A program made the translations under genes and the position numbers. Shown here in pieces: positions 62,966-64,000 of a stretch of 64,000 bases of DNA. The stretch lies in the NCBI RefSeq assembly GCF_033807715.1, contig NC_084591.1, forward strand, positions 24,549,090-24,613,089. The letters are read 5' to 3'. The first letter of the stretch is position 1. Every line of letters begins with the position of its first letter. Source of the stretch: Cololabis saira (lineage: Eukaryota; Chordata; Actinopteri; Beloniformes; Belonidae). The notes under the pieces are model-generated. The model was not told where the DNA came from and did no database searches. It saw nothing but the letters and a program-made list of their open reading frames with translations.

Positions 62966-64000
62966 TAATTGAATCTTTTTTATACATTAATTTTGTCTAA
63001 TAATCATACAGATACATATACAGTATCATAGACATATATTGTGTATTGCATTAAATGTATTTATTTTTTTCTACATCTGATCAACATTGCAGTCTCAGAT
63101 TTACAGATTCAATCTTAATTTAAGTCTTAATTTCTTTTTGCAAGCATCGCTCTGTTTTTTTGTGCGTCTGTAATTTTGTGTGTGTGTGTTTGACACAATG
63201 TGCTCATATGGCATATGAGCACATTGTTGTCATATGCCATAGGTTCTGTGCCGTGATATTTCTATTGTGCCCAGACACAACATTTTTTCTTTCCCTCAGC
63301 ACAAGTGCAGCCACAAGCAGACTTACCTTTCTCTTTTTCTGGAGCAGAATATGTTTTTACATGAAACAAAGTTGCAAATTTTTGTTTGGGTGAACTAAAC
63401 TCTTGTCTGCTGGACAACAGGGAAATGGAAGAATGCAACAGACCAAATCTCAGCAAACACATGAAATGATGAGTGTACAACTACTGATATTTTTCTAAGT
63501 ATCCTTTGTAGTAGGAAACTACTAGTCAATCTGTAAAAAAGAGCCAACCTTGTGATCTCAAATGTCCTCATTTGTAAAATGCAGTATTTTTTTCTGTTCT
63601 GCTGGAAAAGTCGCAGCTTAATCAGTGACTGGCGTGGCTGATTTACTTGCCTCGTCAGAGCATTAAACAGCAGCATGCTTCCGAGCGGCAGGAGGACACA
63701 GTGGGGATGGCTCATTTGCATATTCATATTAAAATAAAATAAACTTAATGTAAAAAATGCAGAGTTAGATCTCTGCCACCGTAAGGCATGGAAGGATCGT
63801 CATGAAAAAAAGCAATGCTTTGAAACCAAGGAAACACCACAATGATGAAAATGACTGCAAGCCATCCTTATGTGCTGACCATCAAACTTCCCATGGTCCT
63901 CCTAATTCTATCACATATAACGGCTACTGCAGTTAAACATGCATTTAGTAGGTATTGTGCATTGTTCACATTGAGTTTAATATTTTTTCTGGTCTTGGAG
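62966..64000. other. non-coding stretch to window end
   Basis: Contains a perfect palindrome (63196-63226). A conserved-looking patch lies at 63600-63730 (TCGCAGCTTAATCAGTGACT; octamer-like ATTTGCAT at 63714-63721). No gene recognised. Confidence 0.45.
63196..63226. repeat. 31-bp perfect palindrome
   Basis: CAATGTGCTCATATG, a single G, then CATATGAGCACATTG: 15-bp arms with one unpaired base. A third copy of CATATGCCAT follows at 63231. It sits after a short (GT)n run. It may be a hairpin or an inverted-repeat mutation; no function inferred. Confidence 0.9.

Overview
This window looks like a stretch of a ray-finned (teleost, probably percomorph) fish nuclear genome. It is AT-rich, has long dinucleotide microsatellites and spliceosomal GT-AG signals, and is full of repeat families I know from teleosts: L2-type LINE tails, tRNA-derived SINEs, PIF/Harbinger, hAT, piggyBac/TTAA and Tc1-like DNA transposons. 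No database search was possible. Family names rest on motifs, terminal repeats and target-site duplications (TSDs) visible in the sequence, plus memory of the families. There is no prokaryotic operon, CRISPR array or tRNA/rRNA gene here.

Layout. 1-3952: a (CA)n tract and non-coding DNA. 3953-5174: a hAT element with an 8-bp TSD, carrying a BED zinc-finger ORF and a nested GC-rich insertion. 5175-10640: non-coding, some of it conserved-looking. 10640-18370: the most complex region. The minus strand holds the remains of a multi-exon hAT-transposase-derived gene. It is broken by a 2.2-kb TTAA-flanked transposon, which itself contains a 925-bp palindrome, and by a Harbinger-like element carrying a Myb/SANT ORF. 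19052-19172: the single best candidate for an exon of an ordinary host gene, plus strand and unidentified. 20494-21920 and 30790-31503: two more Harbinger-like elements with Myb-like ORFs. 23267-23890 and 25797-26785: decayed Tc1-like copies. 30194-30677, 47951-48037 and about 59555-59770: miniature elements built from the same ACGCCGTA-type termini.

39993-42190 is a decayed split piggyBac-like transposase gene whose second intron took a LINE fragment. 45579-46302 is a hAT element containing a hairpin MITE. 47111-48489 is a TTAA-flanked element with a two-exon mini-gene and a poly(A) signal. 52622-54883 is a near-identical duplication in which one copy lacks 1.3 kb. 55591-58690 is a LINE on the minus strand with apurinic endonuclease and reverse transcriptase, a 13-bp TSD, an internal deletion and a frameshift. 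59129-60340 and 60856-61368 are two more non-autonomous DNA transposons.

How it fits together: apart from one probable host exon, everything protein-like is mobile-element material. The window reads as a large intron or intergenic region that served as a landing zone for nested insertions. The relative ages can be partly ordered: the hAT-derived and piggyBac-like genes are old and were later invaded, while the LINE at 55.6-58.7 kb and the 52.6-54.9 kb duplication look recent.
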